Positions 42,863-52,597 are shown, numbered from the stretch's first letter. The stretch is DNA of 64,000 nt from an uncultured bacterium (GCA_905215345.1 CAJMPR010000005.1:124001-188000), one strand, 5' to 3'. Notes: generated by a model from the letters alone, not told the origin. A program made the numbers and translations.

Positions 42863-44146
42863 TTATTCAAACTTAGCGTCACTATTCAGCATCTTCGCTG
42901 TCGGGTCGGCAGCGGTTTGAACATCACTGTTTCCTGTTTCGTCCGCATTACCGGCTTCTATCTGCATGGTAATTTGAGCGTCATGTTCCTTTTGTTCCTC
43001 CAACTTGGCTGTGTATCGGCTGACGCTTAATATCATTCCAATATAGGCGCAATTAATCAATGTGGATGTACCACCTTTGCTAATAAGCGGTAACGGTTGT
43101 CCCGTTACGGGTGCCAGTCCTACTGCTACCATCATGTTGAAGATAGCTTGTGATACCAGTAGTAAGGCTATACCTATGATGAGGAAGGCCGGGAACGTAC
43201 GGTCGCACTTTTTGGCGATTCGCCCCACTCGTATCAGCAGGCAGATATAAAGAAAGACCACTACAGCCCCACCTACTATTCCGAGTTCTTCAATAATGAT
43301 AGCGAAAATAAAGTCCGAAAAAGCCTGACTTAGGAAGTCGCGTTGTACGGAATTACCGGGCCCTTTACCTACGACATTGCTCGTTGCTACGGCAATGCGG
43401 GCATGGGCTATCTGTGCATCTTTATCAATATCAAATTTAGCTGCGGGAACTTCTTCATCACTGGTGAACTTTTCGATACGGGCACGCCAAGTATCAAAAC
43501 GATGCAGGAAAGGGAGGTCACTGTTCTTCGTCACGACTAAGAAAGTAACGGCAATGATACCAATTCCTGCCAGACTACCAGCCAATAACAGCAGTTTCTT
43601 CATAGCCACGCGTCCGATGAACATCATCAAGAACACTACGCCAAAGAGCAGGGCTGCTGTGGAAAGATTTTCCGGAGCAATCAGCAGACAAATAACACCG
43701 GTAATTATCATGATCCGTTTAAATGCCCTCGGGCTGGCGCCGTCTTCATCCTGTCCTTTGGAAAGGATAAAAGCCGTAACAATGATAACTGCCATTTTTG
43801 CTACCTCCGACGGCTGGAACTGCACTCCCATAAATGTCATCCACCGGGCAGCTCCGTTAATACGTTCCATCATCATGACAAGAGCCAGTAGTACGACGGA
43901 AGCCGGCAGGAGAAATACAGGGAATACCTGATACCATTTGTAGGGAATGTTATGCATTAACACTACTACCACGGCGCCTACCATCAAGATGATACTGTGC
44001 TGCGTAATCGGTCCCCAGTGATCGCCACTTTTGTAAGTAAGCGTACTGGCAGCGCTGAATACCTCAATGATAGAGATAAGGCAAAGGACAAGGAATATGA
44101 TCCAGATTACTTTGTCCCCTTTGAATATGCTCTTTAATAAATCCAT
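42863..44146 (-). CDS. ftsW: Lipid II polymerase/divisome protein FtsW
   Basis: A polytopic SEDS-family protein, 427 residues, with about ten transmembrane helices. SEDS proteins polymerise lipid II together with a class B penicillin-binding protein, here presumably the FtsI encoded upstream. Typical motifs are GVQFQPSEVAKMA, FAIIIEELG and the C-terminal PLPLISKGGTSTL with VSRYTAK after it. A 50-residue cytosolic tail (EEQKEHDAQITMQIEAGNAD) is acidic. A palindromic spacer lies upstream, before murD. Confidence 0.95.
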   Translation of the reverse strand: MDLLKSIFKGDKVIWIIFLVLCLISIIEVFSAASTLTYKSGDHWGPITQHSIILMVGAVVVVLMHNIPYKWYQVFPVFLLPASVVLLALVMMMERINGAARWMTFMGVQFQPSEVAKMAVIIVTAFILSKGQDEDGASPRAFKRIMIITGVICLLIAPENLSTAALLFGVVFLMMFIGRVAMKKLLLLAGSLAGIGIIAVTFLVVTKNSDLPFLHRFDTWRARIEKFTSDEEVPAAKFDIDKDAQIAHARIAVATSNVVGKGPGNSVQRDFLSQAFSDFIFAIIIEELGIVGGAVVVFLYICLLIRVGRIAKKCDRTFPAFLIIGIALLLVSQAIFNMMVAVGLAPVTGQPLPLISKGGTSTLINCAYIGMILSVSRYTAKLEEQKEHDAQITMQIEAGNADETGNSDVQTAADPTAKMLNSDAKFE

Positions 44147-44250
44147 AGTTTAATGTGGTAATGTGGTAATGTGATAATGTAGTAGTATGGTAATGTGATA
44201 AAGTAACATTACCTTATCACTCTGTAACTTTATCACCCTATCACTTTATC
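44147..44250. repeat. Palindromic repeat spacer murD-ftsW
   Basis: TGGTAATG words on the left, then ATCACTCTGTAACTTTATCA and CCTATCACTTTATCC on the right. The right half matches the mraY-murD spacer at 45586-45668 almost base for base. Confidence 0.8.
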
Positions 44251-45585
44251 CTATAATTCTCTCACGTATTTTTTAAACTGGTCTCCACGATCTTCGTAAC
44301 TGTTGAAAAGGTCGAATGAAGCACAACAGGGGCTTAGCAATACGGTCTCTCCTTTTTTCGCCAGTTCGAAAGCGGCATCTACCGCATCTTTCATACCGGT
44401 TTGTACATCTGCCACGGGTAACCCGAGACGGTCGAAGAAATCATGTAGCTTTTCATTGTGCAGTCCCAGATATACTAAGGCTGAACATTTTTCCCGTACC
44501 AAATCTTCGATTTCGGTATAGTCATTGCCCTTATCTTTACCCCCCAGAATGAGTACGGTCTTTGTCGTCATACTTTGCAAAGCATACCAGCAAGAGTTTA
44601 CATTCGTCGCTTTGGAGTCGTTGATAAATTGGATGCCACGCACGGTTGCTACTTTCTCCAGGCGGTGCTCAACACCTTTAAAGTCGGATAACGCCTTGCG
44701 GATATCTTCTTTCTTGATACCTGCCAAGTTAGCAGAGATACCTGCCGCCAAGGAGTTATATAAGTTGTGTGTGCCACGCAATGCCAGTTCCTCCTGCTCC
44801 ATATTGAAAGCGATCGGCTCATTTATTTCTATTTCTCCATCTTCTGCATAGGCAATCGCTCCGTCCTCTTTTACTGCGGCAAAGGGATAGGGATGAGCCT
44901 TTAAACCGTGTTTGGCAAGCTCTTGGCGAATGATGGGGTCGTCGTTCCAATAGATGAAGGCATCTTCCGGAGTTTGATTTTGCGTGATGCGGAATTTTGC
45001 ATCTACATATTTCTGCATGCAGTGGTCGTAGCGGTCCAGATGATCGGGAGTGATATTCATCAACACGGCGATGTTGGCACGGAATTTATACATATTATCC
45101 AACTGGAAAGAACTCAGCTCAATAACATAATAATCATGCTTTTCCGTTGCTACCTGCAGGGCAAGGCTGTTGCCGATATTCCCTGCCAGTCCTACATTCA
45201 GCCCTGCGCTTTTAAAGATATGATAAATGAGCGAAGTAGTGGTGGTTTTACCGTTTGAACCAGTGATACAAACCATTTTTGCATCTGTATAGCGTCCGGC
45301 AAACTCTATCTCTGAGATGATAGGAGTTCCCTTTTCTTTCAGTTTCAGAATAAGTGGAGCATCGTTGGGAATACCGGGACTTTTTACCACCTCGTCGGCA
45401 TTGAGGATTAACTCTTCCGTATGGTGACCTTCTTCCCAAGTGATACCGTACTTGTTCAGTAGTTCCTTGTATTTATCTTTAATGGCAGACATGTCGGAAA
45501 CGAACGTGTCGAAACCTTTCACTTTGGCGAGTACGGCAGCTCCTGCACCGCTTTCACCTGCTCCTAAAACTACAATTCTACTCAT
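44251..45585 (-). CDS. murD: UDP-MurNAc-L-alanine--D-glutamate ligase
   Basis: Adds D-Glu to UDP-MurNAc-L-Ala in the cytosol. The 444-residue Mur ligase has the N-terminal IVVLGAGESGAGAAVLAK Rossmann loop, the ATP loop GSNGKTTT (Lys113), the NITPDHLDRYDHCMQKY block and the C-terminal LILGGKDKGNDY and LLSPCCASFDLFNSYEDRG. It is flanked on both sides by related palindromic spacers. Confidence 0.97.
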   Translation of the reverse strand: MSRIVVLGAGESGAGAAVLAKVKGFDTFVSDMSAIKDKYKELLNKYGITWEEGHHTEELILNADEVVKSPGIPNDAPLILKLKEKGTPIISEIEFAGRYTDAKMVCITGSNGKTTTTSLIYHIFKSAGLNVGLAGNIGNSLALQVATEKHDYYVIELSSFQLDNMYKFRANIAVLMNITPDHLDRYDHCMQKYVDAKFRITQNQTPEDAFIYWNDDPIIRQELAKHGLKAHPYPFAAVKEDGAIAYAEDGEIEINEPIAFNMEQEELALRGTHNLYNSLAAGISANLAGIKKEDIRKALSDFKGVEHRLEKVATVRGIQFINDSKATNVNSCWYALQSMTTKTVLILGGKDKGNDYTEIEDLVREKCSALVYLGLHNEKLHDFFDRLGLPVADVQTGMKDAVDAAFELAKKGETVLLSPCCASFDLFNSYEDRGDQFKKYVREL

Positions 45586-45668
45586 ATAAATAATGTGTTA
45601 ATGTGACGATGTGTAATGTGTTAAAGTGACATTGCTCTATCACTCTACAACTTTATCATCCTATCACT
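45586..45668. repeat. Palindromic repeat spacer mraY-murD
   Basis: Left half of GTGTTAATGTG words; right half ATCACTCTACAACTTTATCA then CCTATCACTTTATC, closely matching the murD-ftsW spacer. The two are paralogous repeats. Confidence 0.8.
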
Positions 45669-46937
45669 TTATCTAATCTTCAATGTTATAATCGTTATCG
45701 CCGCCAGTACAATGGTTACAATCCAGAAGCGGACAGTAATCTTCGACTCGTGGAATAATTGTGTCGGCTTGGTAAATACGACTTTACAACCGGGCTCTAC
45801 CAGATTCATTCCGGTACGGAAATGATCGTGTATGGGCGCCCGTTTGAATAAGCGTTGTTTTACTCCTTTTCGTTTGCCGGCTTTATAATATATACGTTGC
45901 ATGATGACCGATAAATTCTCTACAAGGAATATACCACAGAGAATGGGTATCAACAGTTCTTTATGGATGATGATGGCATATACGGCAATAATACCACCGA
46001 TAGTCAAACTACCGGTATCACCCATAAATACCTGTGCCGGATAGGCATTGTACCATAAGAAACCGATAAGTGCACCGATGAAAGCACATATAAAGATTAC
46101 CAGTTCTTCTGATCCCGGAATATACATGATATTCAAATATCCGGCATATTCAATGTGGCTCGATACGTATGCTAATATGCCGAGAGTCAAGCCTATGATT
46201 GCGGAGTTTCCTGCAGCCATTCCGTCCATACCGTCGTTCAGATTGGCACCATTGGAAACAGCAGTTACTACAAAAATCGTAATAATCACGAATAAAATCC
46301 AGCCTGCAGTTTGTGCATGTTCGCCCATGAATCCTACAAGGTCCGAATAGTCGAAGTTATTGCTTTTGAAAAAAGGAATTGTAGTTTGTGTTGCTTTAAT
46401 CTCTTTTGCTGCATGAACTACTTCTATTCCTTGTCCCGGCTTTTCTATCTCGATGTTCTCGCGGATTACGACTTGCGGGCTGAGATAAAGGGTAAGGCCA
46501 ACGATTAGTCCTAAACCCACCTGACCTATAATTTTGAATTTGCCGTGCAATCCTTCTTTGTCTTTTTTGAATATCTTGATATAATCGTCGGCAAATCCCA
46601 ATGAACCTAACCACACTGTCGTTATAAGCATCAGAATCATATAAATGTTATTCAATTTACCCAACAACAGGCATGGAATGAGAATTGCAAAGATGATGAT
46701 AACACCACCCATACTCGGTACACCTACTTTATTTACACCGAACGGGTCGATGCTGGCATCTCGTTGCGTTTCGGTGATTTGCTTTCGTTTAAGCAGATTG
46801 ATGAATTTGTCACCCCAGATACTCGAAATGAGTAGTGACAAAATAATAGCGATCAATGCTCTGAAAGATGTATAGCCGAACATACCCGCACCGGGGAAAT
46901 CGTACTTGTCTAACCATTGGAATAAGTAGTAAAGCAT
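45669..46937 (-). CDS. mraY: Phospho-MurNAc-pentapeptide translocase MraY
   Basis: Transfers phospho-MurNAc-pentapeptide to undecaprenyl phosphate, making lipid I. The 422-residue polytopic protein has the family motifs FADDYIKIFKKDKEG, NLNDGMDGMAAGNS and APIHDHFRTGMN. It is about 60 residues longer than E. coli MraY, mainly from an insertion around residues 150-215 (IEIEKPGQGIEVVHAAKEIK), common in Bacteroidetes. It lies between murE and murD with repeat spacers on both sides. Confidence 0.96.
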   Translation of the reverse strand: MLYYLFQWLDKYDFPGAGMFGYTSFRALIAIILSLLISSIWGDKFINLLKRKQITETQRDASIDPFGVNKVGVPSMGGVIIIFAILIPCLLLGKLNNIYMILMLITTVWLGSLGFADDYIKIFKKDKEGLHGKFKIIGQVGLGLIVGLTLYLSPQVVIRENIEIEKPGQGIEVVHAAKEIKATQTTIPFFKSNNFDYSDLVGFMGEHAQTAGWILFVIITIFVVTAVSNGANLNDGMDGMAAGNSAIIGLTLGILAYVSSHIEYAGYLNIMYIPGSEELVIFICAFIGALIGFLWYNAYPAQVFMGDTGSLTIGGIIAVYAIIIHKELLIPILCGIFLVENLSVIMQRIYYKAGKRKGVKQRLFKRAPIHDHFRTGMNLVEPGCKVVFTKPTQLFHESKITVRFWIVTIVLAAITIITLKIR

Positions 46938-47036
46938 AATTTATATATTGTTAGTAGTTAAAATAGTAAGTAGTTAAGTGGGAATGACTTGCTTTCTGTA
47001 GCCGGTAGTATTCTACTTAACGATTTACTACTCTGA
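46938..47036. repeat. Palindromic repeat spacer murE-mraY
   Basis: Left half GTTAGTAGTTAAAATAGTAA and right half CTACTTAACGATTTACTACT pair imperfectly. The same TAGTA/TACTA words occur near 549-594. No ORF. Confidence 0.75.
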
Positions 47037-48488
47037 CTACTTATTCATAATTTCTTTAAGTATCTCTTTGTCATCAAAATGATGTTTCACACCTTTTATC
47101 TCCTGATAGTTTTCATGCCCTTTACCCGCTACAAGAATAACATCTCCCGGTTGTGCCAACATACAGGCGGTTTTGATAGCTTCTTTACGGTCTGTAATAT
47201 TTATCGTTTTCTGCATATCGTCTTTATCCAGGCCAGCCAACATATCATTGATAATATCCTGCGGCTCTTCAAAACGCGGATTGTCGGAAGTGATAATAAC
47301 TCGGTCGCTTAAACGGGCCGATTCCTTTGCCATGATGGGGCGCTTACCTTTGTCCCGGTTACCACCGGCACCTACAATGGTAATTACTTTTCCTTTTCCT
47401 TCCAATACTCCATGAATAGCATTCAATACATTAACCAAGGCGTCCGGAGTGTGGGCGTAATCTACAATGGCAGTGAAACCTTTCGGAGAACGAATGGCAT
47501 CGAATCTTCCGGCTACAGGTTGCAGGGTGCTGAGTGCCACGAGTACATCTTCTTCCTTTTTACCCAATAATACGGCTGCGCCAAATACGGCTAAAAGATT
47601 GGAAGCATTGAACTTTCCGATAAAGTGTACGGCCAATTCGTGATTGTTGAAATCGAGCAACATACCTTCGAAATGGGATTCTACTACCTTTCCCTTAAAA
47701 TCACTAAGGCTACGCAATGAATAGGTATATACCTTTGAACGTGTATTCTGAGTCATTACCAATCCGTTTTTGTCGTCCAAATTGGTCAGACTGAATGCAT
47801 TTTTAGGCATGTCGTCGAAGAATTTCTTTTTGGCTTTCAGATAGTTCTCAACGGTTTTGTGGTAATCCAGATGATCGCGTGTCAGATTGGTAAAGATACC
47901 CCCGGCAAACTTTAACCCGCTGATACGTTTTTGTGCAATGGAGTGCGAACTAACTTCCATGAAAGCATATTTACATCCCGAGTCAGCCATTTCACCCAAT
48001 AAACGGTTCAATGTAATGGGGTCAGGAGTAGTATGTTCAGTCGGTACAGGCTGGTCGTCTATATAATTACATACTGTGGAGATTAATCCGACTTTATATC
48101 CGAAATAACGGAATGTGTTATATAATAAAGTAGCGATGGTGGTTTTTCCGTTTGTTCCGGTAACACCTACTAATTCCATCTTGGAAGTGGGATCACCATA
48201 GAAAATGGTTGCTACTTTGCCAACTGCACTTTCACTGTCTTTCACTTGGATATAAGTAATCTCACTGTTGAGCTTTTCCGGCATTTCTTCACAAAGTATC
48301 GCGATGGCTCCTTTGTCGAGGGCAGCGGATATATAGGCATGTCCGTCGGTTTGAGTACCTCGCATAGCCATAAACAAATGTCCGGTGGCTACTAAACGAG
48401 AGTCGATATTTACTCCGGTTATATCTTTTTCCGTACTACCGATAACTTGTACCGGCTGTATTGGTTTTAATAGTTCGCTTAATTTCAT
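47037..48488 (-). CDS. murE: UDP-MurNAc-tripeptide synthetase, meso-DAP type
   Basis: Adds the third residue of the stem peptide. The 483-residue Mur ligase has the ATP loop GTNGKTT (about 108-115), VSSHSIAQKRISGL and the C-terminal DNPR motif at 402-405 (ITSDNPRFEEPQ). DNPR is characteristic of enzymes that add meso-diaminopimelate, in place of lysine. VDYAHTPDALVNVLNAI and GAGGNRDKGKR are also typical. It is followed by a repeat spacer before mraY and preceded by ftsI. Confidence 0.96.
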   Translation of the reverse strand: MKLSELLKPIQPVQVIGSTEKDITGVNIDSRLVATGHLFMAMRGTQTDGHAYISAALDKGAIAILCEEMPEKLNSEITYIQVKDSESAVGKVATIFYGDPTSKMELVGVTGTNGKTTIATLLYNTFRYFGYKVGLISTVCNYIDDQPVPTEHTTPDPITLNRLLGEMADSGCKYAFMEVSSHSIAQKRISGLKFAGGIFTNLTRDHLDYHKTVENYLKAKKKFFDDMPKNAFSLTNLDDKNGLVMTQNTRSKVYTYSLRSLSDFKGKVVESHFEGMLLDFNNHELAVHFIGKFNASNLLAVFGAAVLLGKKEEDVLVALSTLQPVAGRFDAIRSPKGFTAIVDYAHTPDALVNVLNAIHGVLEGKGKVITIVGAGGNRDKGKRPIMAKESARLSDRVIITSDNPRFEEPQDIINDMLAGLDKDDMQKTINITDRKEAIKTACMLAQPGDVILVAGKGHENYQEIKGVKHHFDDKEILKEIMNK

Positions 48489-48519
48489 ACCTTATTATAT
48501 ATAATGTATATATTCTGTT

Positions 48520-50664
48520 TTAATATAATGTTAAAGCTATCGTTTGCCCTTTTACCAGTCTGCTTCCACCTGCAATAGATTGGCTCTTTACTTTACCAAT
48601 CCCGTTGAGTCTTACCTTCAAACCCTTGCTTTCCAATAGGTAAACGGCATCTTTGGCTCCCATTCCTACCACACTGGGTACGATTCCCCCCGAAATATTT
48701 TGTTTCTGCAGAACGACAGCTGTCGGAGCAATCTGTGTATGTCCCCATAATTCCTTTCCGCCTTGTCTTTCAAACTGCTTCTGTGTGGGGACATTCAGTG
48801 AATTGAGTACGCATAATGCTTCGTTCATTTCTCCGGCTTTCACAACAGGAATCACGTTGGTTGTGCTGTCTATGGCACTACGTAGGTCAAATCTCAGGTT
48901 TTTGGCATACACTCTTTCCGCTATTTTCCCGAATACACTACCCGCCATCAAACCACCGGAGGCGGGAAGTCCCGGTTTCTGTATGGAAACGATACAGCTG
49001 TATTTAGGTGCTTCTGCGGGGAAGAAACCACAGAAACTTACAAGGTAGTTCACCTGCCCCGTCTTGTATCCGGCTGCACCTTGTGAAATTTGCGCCGTTC
49101 CTGTCTTACCTGCTACTGAGAACTGTTTGCTCCCGGCCGGTTTTGCCAGTCCTTCGGCAACGACTTTACGTAAAATCTCACGGATTTGTGCCAGAGTATG
49201 ATCCGAACATATCTTCGGATTGATAACCTCGGTGGGGAATTCCTTAACAATTTCTCCGTCTTTCACTGCTGCTTTTACCAATTTGGGACGAACCATGGTT
49301 CCATTATTGGCGATGGCATTGTAGAATGTCAGGATATTGAGGGGGGGTACCTGTGTCTCATAACCGATACTCATCCAAGGTAAAGTCGTTTTAGCGAAAT
49401 AACGTTCTTTAGGACCGCGAATATTAGGCTTTCCTTCTCCGGCTATTTGCAATTTGAGCGGTTGATTAATGCTCATACGTTTCAAACCGTCTACAAATTT
49501 CTGCGGATTACTACCATAGTGTTTGTCGATGAGGTAGGAAACCCCGACATTGGAAGATACTTCCAGTATACGGGTTACGTCGATCTTTCCATATCCCCCC
49601 CGATGCCAGTTGTGGTCTTTCATCGGCCTGCCGTGCATCATCATAATACCGTTGCCGGTGTCTACTTCGGTGTCGGGAGTGATTTTGCCATCTTCCAGAG
49701 CCACCATGATAGAAGCGGTCTTGAAAGTAGAACCTGGTTCCAACATGTCACTGATAGCATTATTGCGCATTTCGTAATACTTGCCGTCACCGGCTTTCAT
49801 CATATTGACAATGGCTTTTACTTCTCCGGTTTGTACCTCCATTAGTGCAGCTACACCTACGGTTGCATTGATTTCCTTTAGTTTGTCTACCAGGGCTTTT
49901 TCACAAATATCCTGCATACCTACGTCGATTGTGGAGATAATGTCGCAACCATCTATGGGGGCAATATCAACGATGTTAAGATATTTATTCATAACCTTTT
50001 GACGGTGGGTAATACCGTCGCGCCCTTTTAACAGTGTATCAAAAGCCAATTCGATACCGTTCTTAGCGCCTTGTGCGGTATCGGCATAAAGGTCACCCAA
50101 AGTACGGGCAGCCAAAGAGCCGAAGGGCTTCTTACGTTGGTTATAAGCTAATTCGTGAAAACCACCTTTGTATTTATTCAGATTGAATACAGGTAACCGC
50201 TTGGCTTCTTTGTACTGAATATAGGAGATACGTTTAGGATAAATCAAAAAGTTACGACTTCCTTTTTTCCGTCCTTTCAATAAATGATTTTTAAATTCTG
50301 TCGTACTCTTATCGGGGAAGATCCGGTGCAACCCTTCACTGATTTCGGTGAGGTGGTTCATAAGCATGGTGTCTTTCTTTTCACCGCCGGCTTTGAAATC
50401 TAAATAGATGCGATATTCAGGCAAAGAACTTGCCATCAGTTTTCCATCGGAAGAAAGGATATTACCCCGGTTTGGCTTCACCGTTACATTCTCTTTTACG
50501 AAACGGTCGGCCACATCTTGCCAGTATTGTCGTTCGGCAAACATGATGACGGTGCCTTTCACAATAATGGCTATCCCCGCCAGTCCCATAATGAGGACGA
50601 CGAAGAAGTAACGGGTCATTATATTTTTCTTATTTACTGCCATTTCCTTTTTTTTAGTTGACAA
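48520..50664 (-). CDS. ftsI: Division transpeptidase FtsI (PBP) with C-terminal PASTA domain
   Basis: Class B penicillin-binding protein that cross-links septal peptidoglycan. The 714-residue protein has one N-terminal transmembrane helix (about 17-37), a pedestal domain (NILSSDGKLMASSLPEYRIY), and a transpeptidase domain with the nucleophile Ser312 in STFK, SSN in LEVSSNVGVSY and Lys520 in GKTGTAQI. A single PASTA repeat (about 660-714; PSVVGMGAKDAVYLLES) ends the protein, as in SpoVD-like enzymes, and could bind peptidoglycan or beta-lactams. FtsW downstream is the likely partner. Confidence 0.95.
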   Translation of the reverse strand: MSTKKKEMAVNKKNIMTRYFFVVLIMGLAGIAIIVKGTVIMFAERQYWQDVADRFVKENVTVKPNRGNILSSDGKLMASSLPEYRIYLDFKAGGEKKDTMLMNHLTEISEGLHRIFPDKSTTEFKNHLLKGRKKGSRNFLIYPKRISYIQYKEAKRLPVFNLNKYKGGFHELAYNQRKKPFGSLAARTLGDLYADTAQGAKNGIELAFDTLLKGRDGITHRQKVMNKYLNIVDIAPIDGCDIISTIDVGMQDICEKALVDKLKEINATVGVAALMEVQTGEVKAIVNMMKAGDGKYYEMRNNAISDMLEPGSTFKTASIMVALEDGKITPDTEVDTGNGIMMMHGRPMKDHNWHRGGYGKIDVTRILEVSSNVGVSYLIDKHYGSNPQKFVDGLKRMSINQPLKLQIAGEGKPNIRGPKERYFAKTTLPWMSIGYETQVPPLNILTFYNAIANNGTMVRPKLVKAAVKDGEIVKEFPTEVINPKICSDHTLAQIREILRKVVAEGLAKPAGSKQFSVAGKTGTAQISQGAAGYKTGQVNYLVSFCGFFPAEAPKYSCIVSIQKPGLPASGGLMAGSVFGKIAERVYAKNLRFDLRSAIDSTTNVIPVVKAGEMNEALCVLNSLNVPTQKQFERQGGKELWGHTQIAPTAVVLQKQNISGGIVPSVVGMGAKDAVYLLESKGLKVRLNGIGKVKSQSIAGGSRLVKGQTIALTLY

Positions 50665-50740
50665 GGTTTCAGTTGACGAGTTGACGAGGAATTGTGCATC
50701 CCTTGTTTCCTTGGTAACTTGTCTCCTTGTCCCTTTCTTC
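50665..50740. repeat. Palindromic repeat spacer ftsL-ftsI
   Basis: AGTTGACAAGG and AGTTGACGAGTTGACGAGG words on the left, CCTTGTTTCCTTGGTAACTT and CTCCTTGTCC on the right. The GTTGAC / CCTTG words pair imperfectly. No ORF. Confidence 0.65.
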
Positions 50741-51103
50741 TTATTTTATTAAATACGGCGGATTGGTTGAAGTCTGCAAATCACTTTCTTTTGTAGCGAT
50801 GTATTCTTCGATACGCGACTGCCGGCTTCGTTCCATCAGTTCGGAGCTGCGTGTCAAGGCGTCGTATTTGATGTCTATCAGTTCTTTTTTGAGTTTGTCT
50901 ATTTCTATCATCTGCTGCTGGCAGGCATAACGGTTATGAATGTAGAACAGAATCAGCACCATGATGAGAACAAGCAGCTTGGTTTGACGACGGAAGAAAT
51001 CCGTAGCCAGAATGTCGCCACCGATGATGTTCTTTAGGGAGGTGTGCTTTTTCACCTTTTCCGATTTCACTTCTTCCTGTTTGTTATTTGTCTCACTCAT
51101 CAC
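50741..51103 (-). CDS. ftsL: FtsL-like divisome protein
   Basis: A 120-residue bitopic protein in the ftsL position between rsmH and ftsI. A short Lys/Glu-rich N-terminus is followed by one transmembrane helix (about 48-67; LLVLIMVLILFYIHNRYACQ) and a coiled coil (about 70-105; MIEIDKLKKELIDIKYDALT). FtsL recruits FtsB and activates FtsWI. The family is poorly conserved, so the assignment rests on topology and position. Confidence 0.85.
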   Translation of the reverse strand: MMSETNNKQEEVKSEKVKKHTSLKNIIGGDILATDFFRRQTKLLVLIMVLILFYIHNRYACQQQMIEIDKLKKELIDIKYDALTRSSELMERSRQSRIEEYIATKESDLQTSTNPPYLIK

Positions 51104-51124
51104 TTAACACTTTTATAACCTTTA

Positions 51125-52051
51125 TCACCTTACTATTTTTTCAACCTTTTCCGCTATTCTCAGTTTAGCGCTTCTTGAACGTGGGTTACGTTCTATCTCT
51201 GCTTCGTCCGGAACAATCACCTTATTGTTGACCAGGCGGAAAGGAGTCTGTACATTGCCGAAGAAGTCTTTCTCTGCCTTACCCTCTACATTACCGGTCT
51301 TCATAATGTTTTTTACCATGCGATCTTCCAGTGAATGATAAGTAATCACGACCAACCGCCCACCGGGTTTCAGGGCTTCTGTGGCAGCATAAAGCATTTC
51401 CTTGAGAGCTTCCATCTCCTGATTGACTTCGATACGCAATGCCTGGAATACTTTGGCGAGTTCTTTCTTCTCCCGTTCCCGTCCGAAGAGGGGCTTGATG
51501 ATTTCCAGAAATTCGCCGATTGTGGTAATCTTCTGTCCGGAGCGTGCCTTTACGATAACGGATGCTAACTTACGGCTGTTTTTCAATTCTCCGTACAGGT
51601 AGAATATATCAGCCAAACGCTCTTCATCGTAAGTGTTTACAATATCGGCAGCGGTAAGCCCCGCACGTTTGTTCATGCGCATGTCCAGAGCGCCGTCGAA
51701 TCGGAAAGAGAACCCTCGTTCGCTATCATCGAAATGGTGTGACGATACCCCGAGGTCGGCAAGTATGGCATCTACTTGCTCTATATCATGATAGCGAAGA
51801 AAATTATGCAGATAGCGGAAGTTGCTGCGTACGAATGTGAAATGCGGGTCATTCACGATGTTTTGTTCCGCATCTTCGTCTTGGTCGAATCCCAGCAGCC
51901 TGCCACCGTCACCCAGTCGGGACAGTATTTCACGGGAATGCCCTCCACCACCGAACGTTACGTCTACATACGTTCCGTCCGGACGGATATTCATCGCGTC
52001 TACACTTGGCATCAATAGTACCGGGATATGATATGTCACTTCTTCCTTCAT
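51125..52051 (-). CDS. rsmH: 16S rRNA m4C1402 methyltransferase RsmH
   Basis: Methylates C1402 of 16S rRNA using S-adenosylmethionine. The start at 52051 (MKEEVTYHIPVLL) is preferred to one six codons earlier, since the family starts near HxPVLL. The SAM-binding segment is VDVTFGGGGHS (Gly34-His38), followed by GFDQDEDAEQ, ADLGVSSHHFD and VVITYHSLEDR. At 308 residues it is of normal length. It is the second gene of the dcw cluster, 19 bases after mraZ. Confidence 0.96.
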   Translation of the reverse strand: MKEEVTYHIPVLLMPSVDAMNIRPDGTYVDVTFGGGGHSREILSRLGDGGRLLGFDQDEDAEQNIVNDPHFTFVRSNFRYLHNFLRYHDIEQVDAILADLGVSSHHFDDSERGFSFRFDGALDMRMNKRAGLTAADIVNTYDEERLADIFYLYGELKNSRKLASVIVKARSGQKITTIGEFLEIIKPLFGREREKKELAKVFQALRIEVNQEMEALKEMLYAATEALKPGGRLVVITYHSLEDRMVKNIMKTGNVEGKAEKDFFGNVQTPFRLVNNKVIVPDEAEIERNPRSRSAKLRIAEKVEKIVR

Positions 52052-52070
52052 CCTCTTTTTTTTAATCACC

Positions 52071-52556
52071 TTATAACTCTACCATTTTATCACTTTCTAC
52101 CACCGCGTCATCTTCACCCAATATATCTTGCAATGCTTCACTGAATTCTTCAGGATTCATAAACGGTTGTTCGGCCCGCTCTTTTGCCCAGATTTCGATG
52201 GTATTATCTACGCCGATAAACCGTACATCACTTTGTATACCTGCCATTTGCAGATAACGTTTAGGCAACAAAATACGACCATTCCCGTCAGGAACCATGA
52301 TTTCTGCGTCGCTTACAAATTGTCGGAAGATTTGTTGGTGTTTTGCATTCCACTTGTTCAGCCGCTGCCGAAGTTGGTTTTGCGTGGCGAACCAGACACT
52401 TTCCGGATAGAGTACCAGACAGTTCTGGAATACGTCTTTACGCAAAACAAGTCTTTCTTCGGAGGCAGCTTGTAACTGCTTCCGGAAGCCGGCCGGGATA
52501 AATACGCGTCCCTTTGCATCCGTCTTAGCCTCGATATTGCCTAAAAAACGTACCAT
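52071..52556 (-). CDS. mraZ: Transcriptional regulator MraZ
   Basis: MraZ is an AbrB-like DNA-binding protein that represses the division cluster in other bacteria. The 161-residue protein begins MVRFLGNIEAKTDAKGRVFI and has two copies of the AbrB-like fold, the second around EIMVPDGNGRILLPKRYLQM. The start at 52556 fits the family; a frame starting 19 codons earlier is rejected as it would begin in the box region. Two TGGGG boxes lie 42-56 bases upstream, as expected for autoregulation. Confidence 0.94.
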   Translation of the reverse strand: MVRFLGNIEAKTDAKGRVFIPAGFRKQLQAASEERLVLRKDVFQNCLVLYPESVWFATQNQLRQRLNKWNAKHQQIFRQFVSDAEIMVPDGNGRILLPKRYLQMAGIQSDVRFIGVDNTIEIWAKERAEQPFMNPEEFSEALQDILGEDDAVVESDKMVEL

Positions 52557-52597
52557 TTTCACCTTATTATAATAAGTGACGGTAAAAATACACATTT

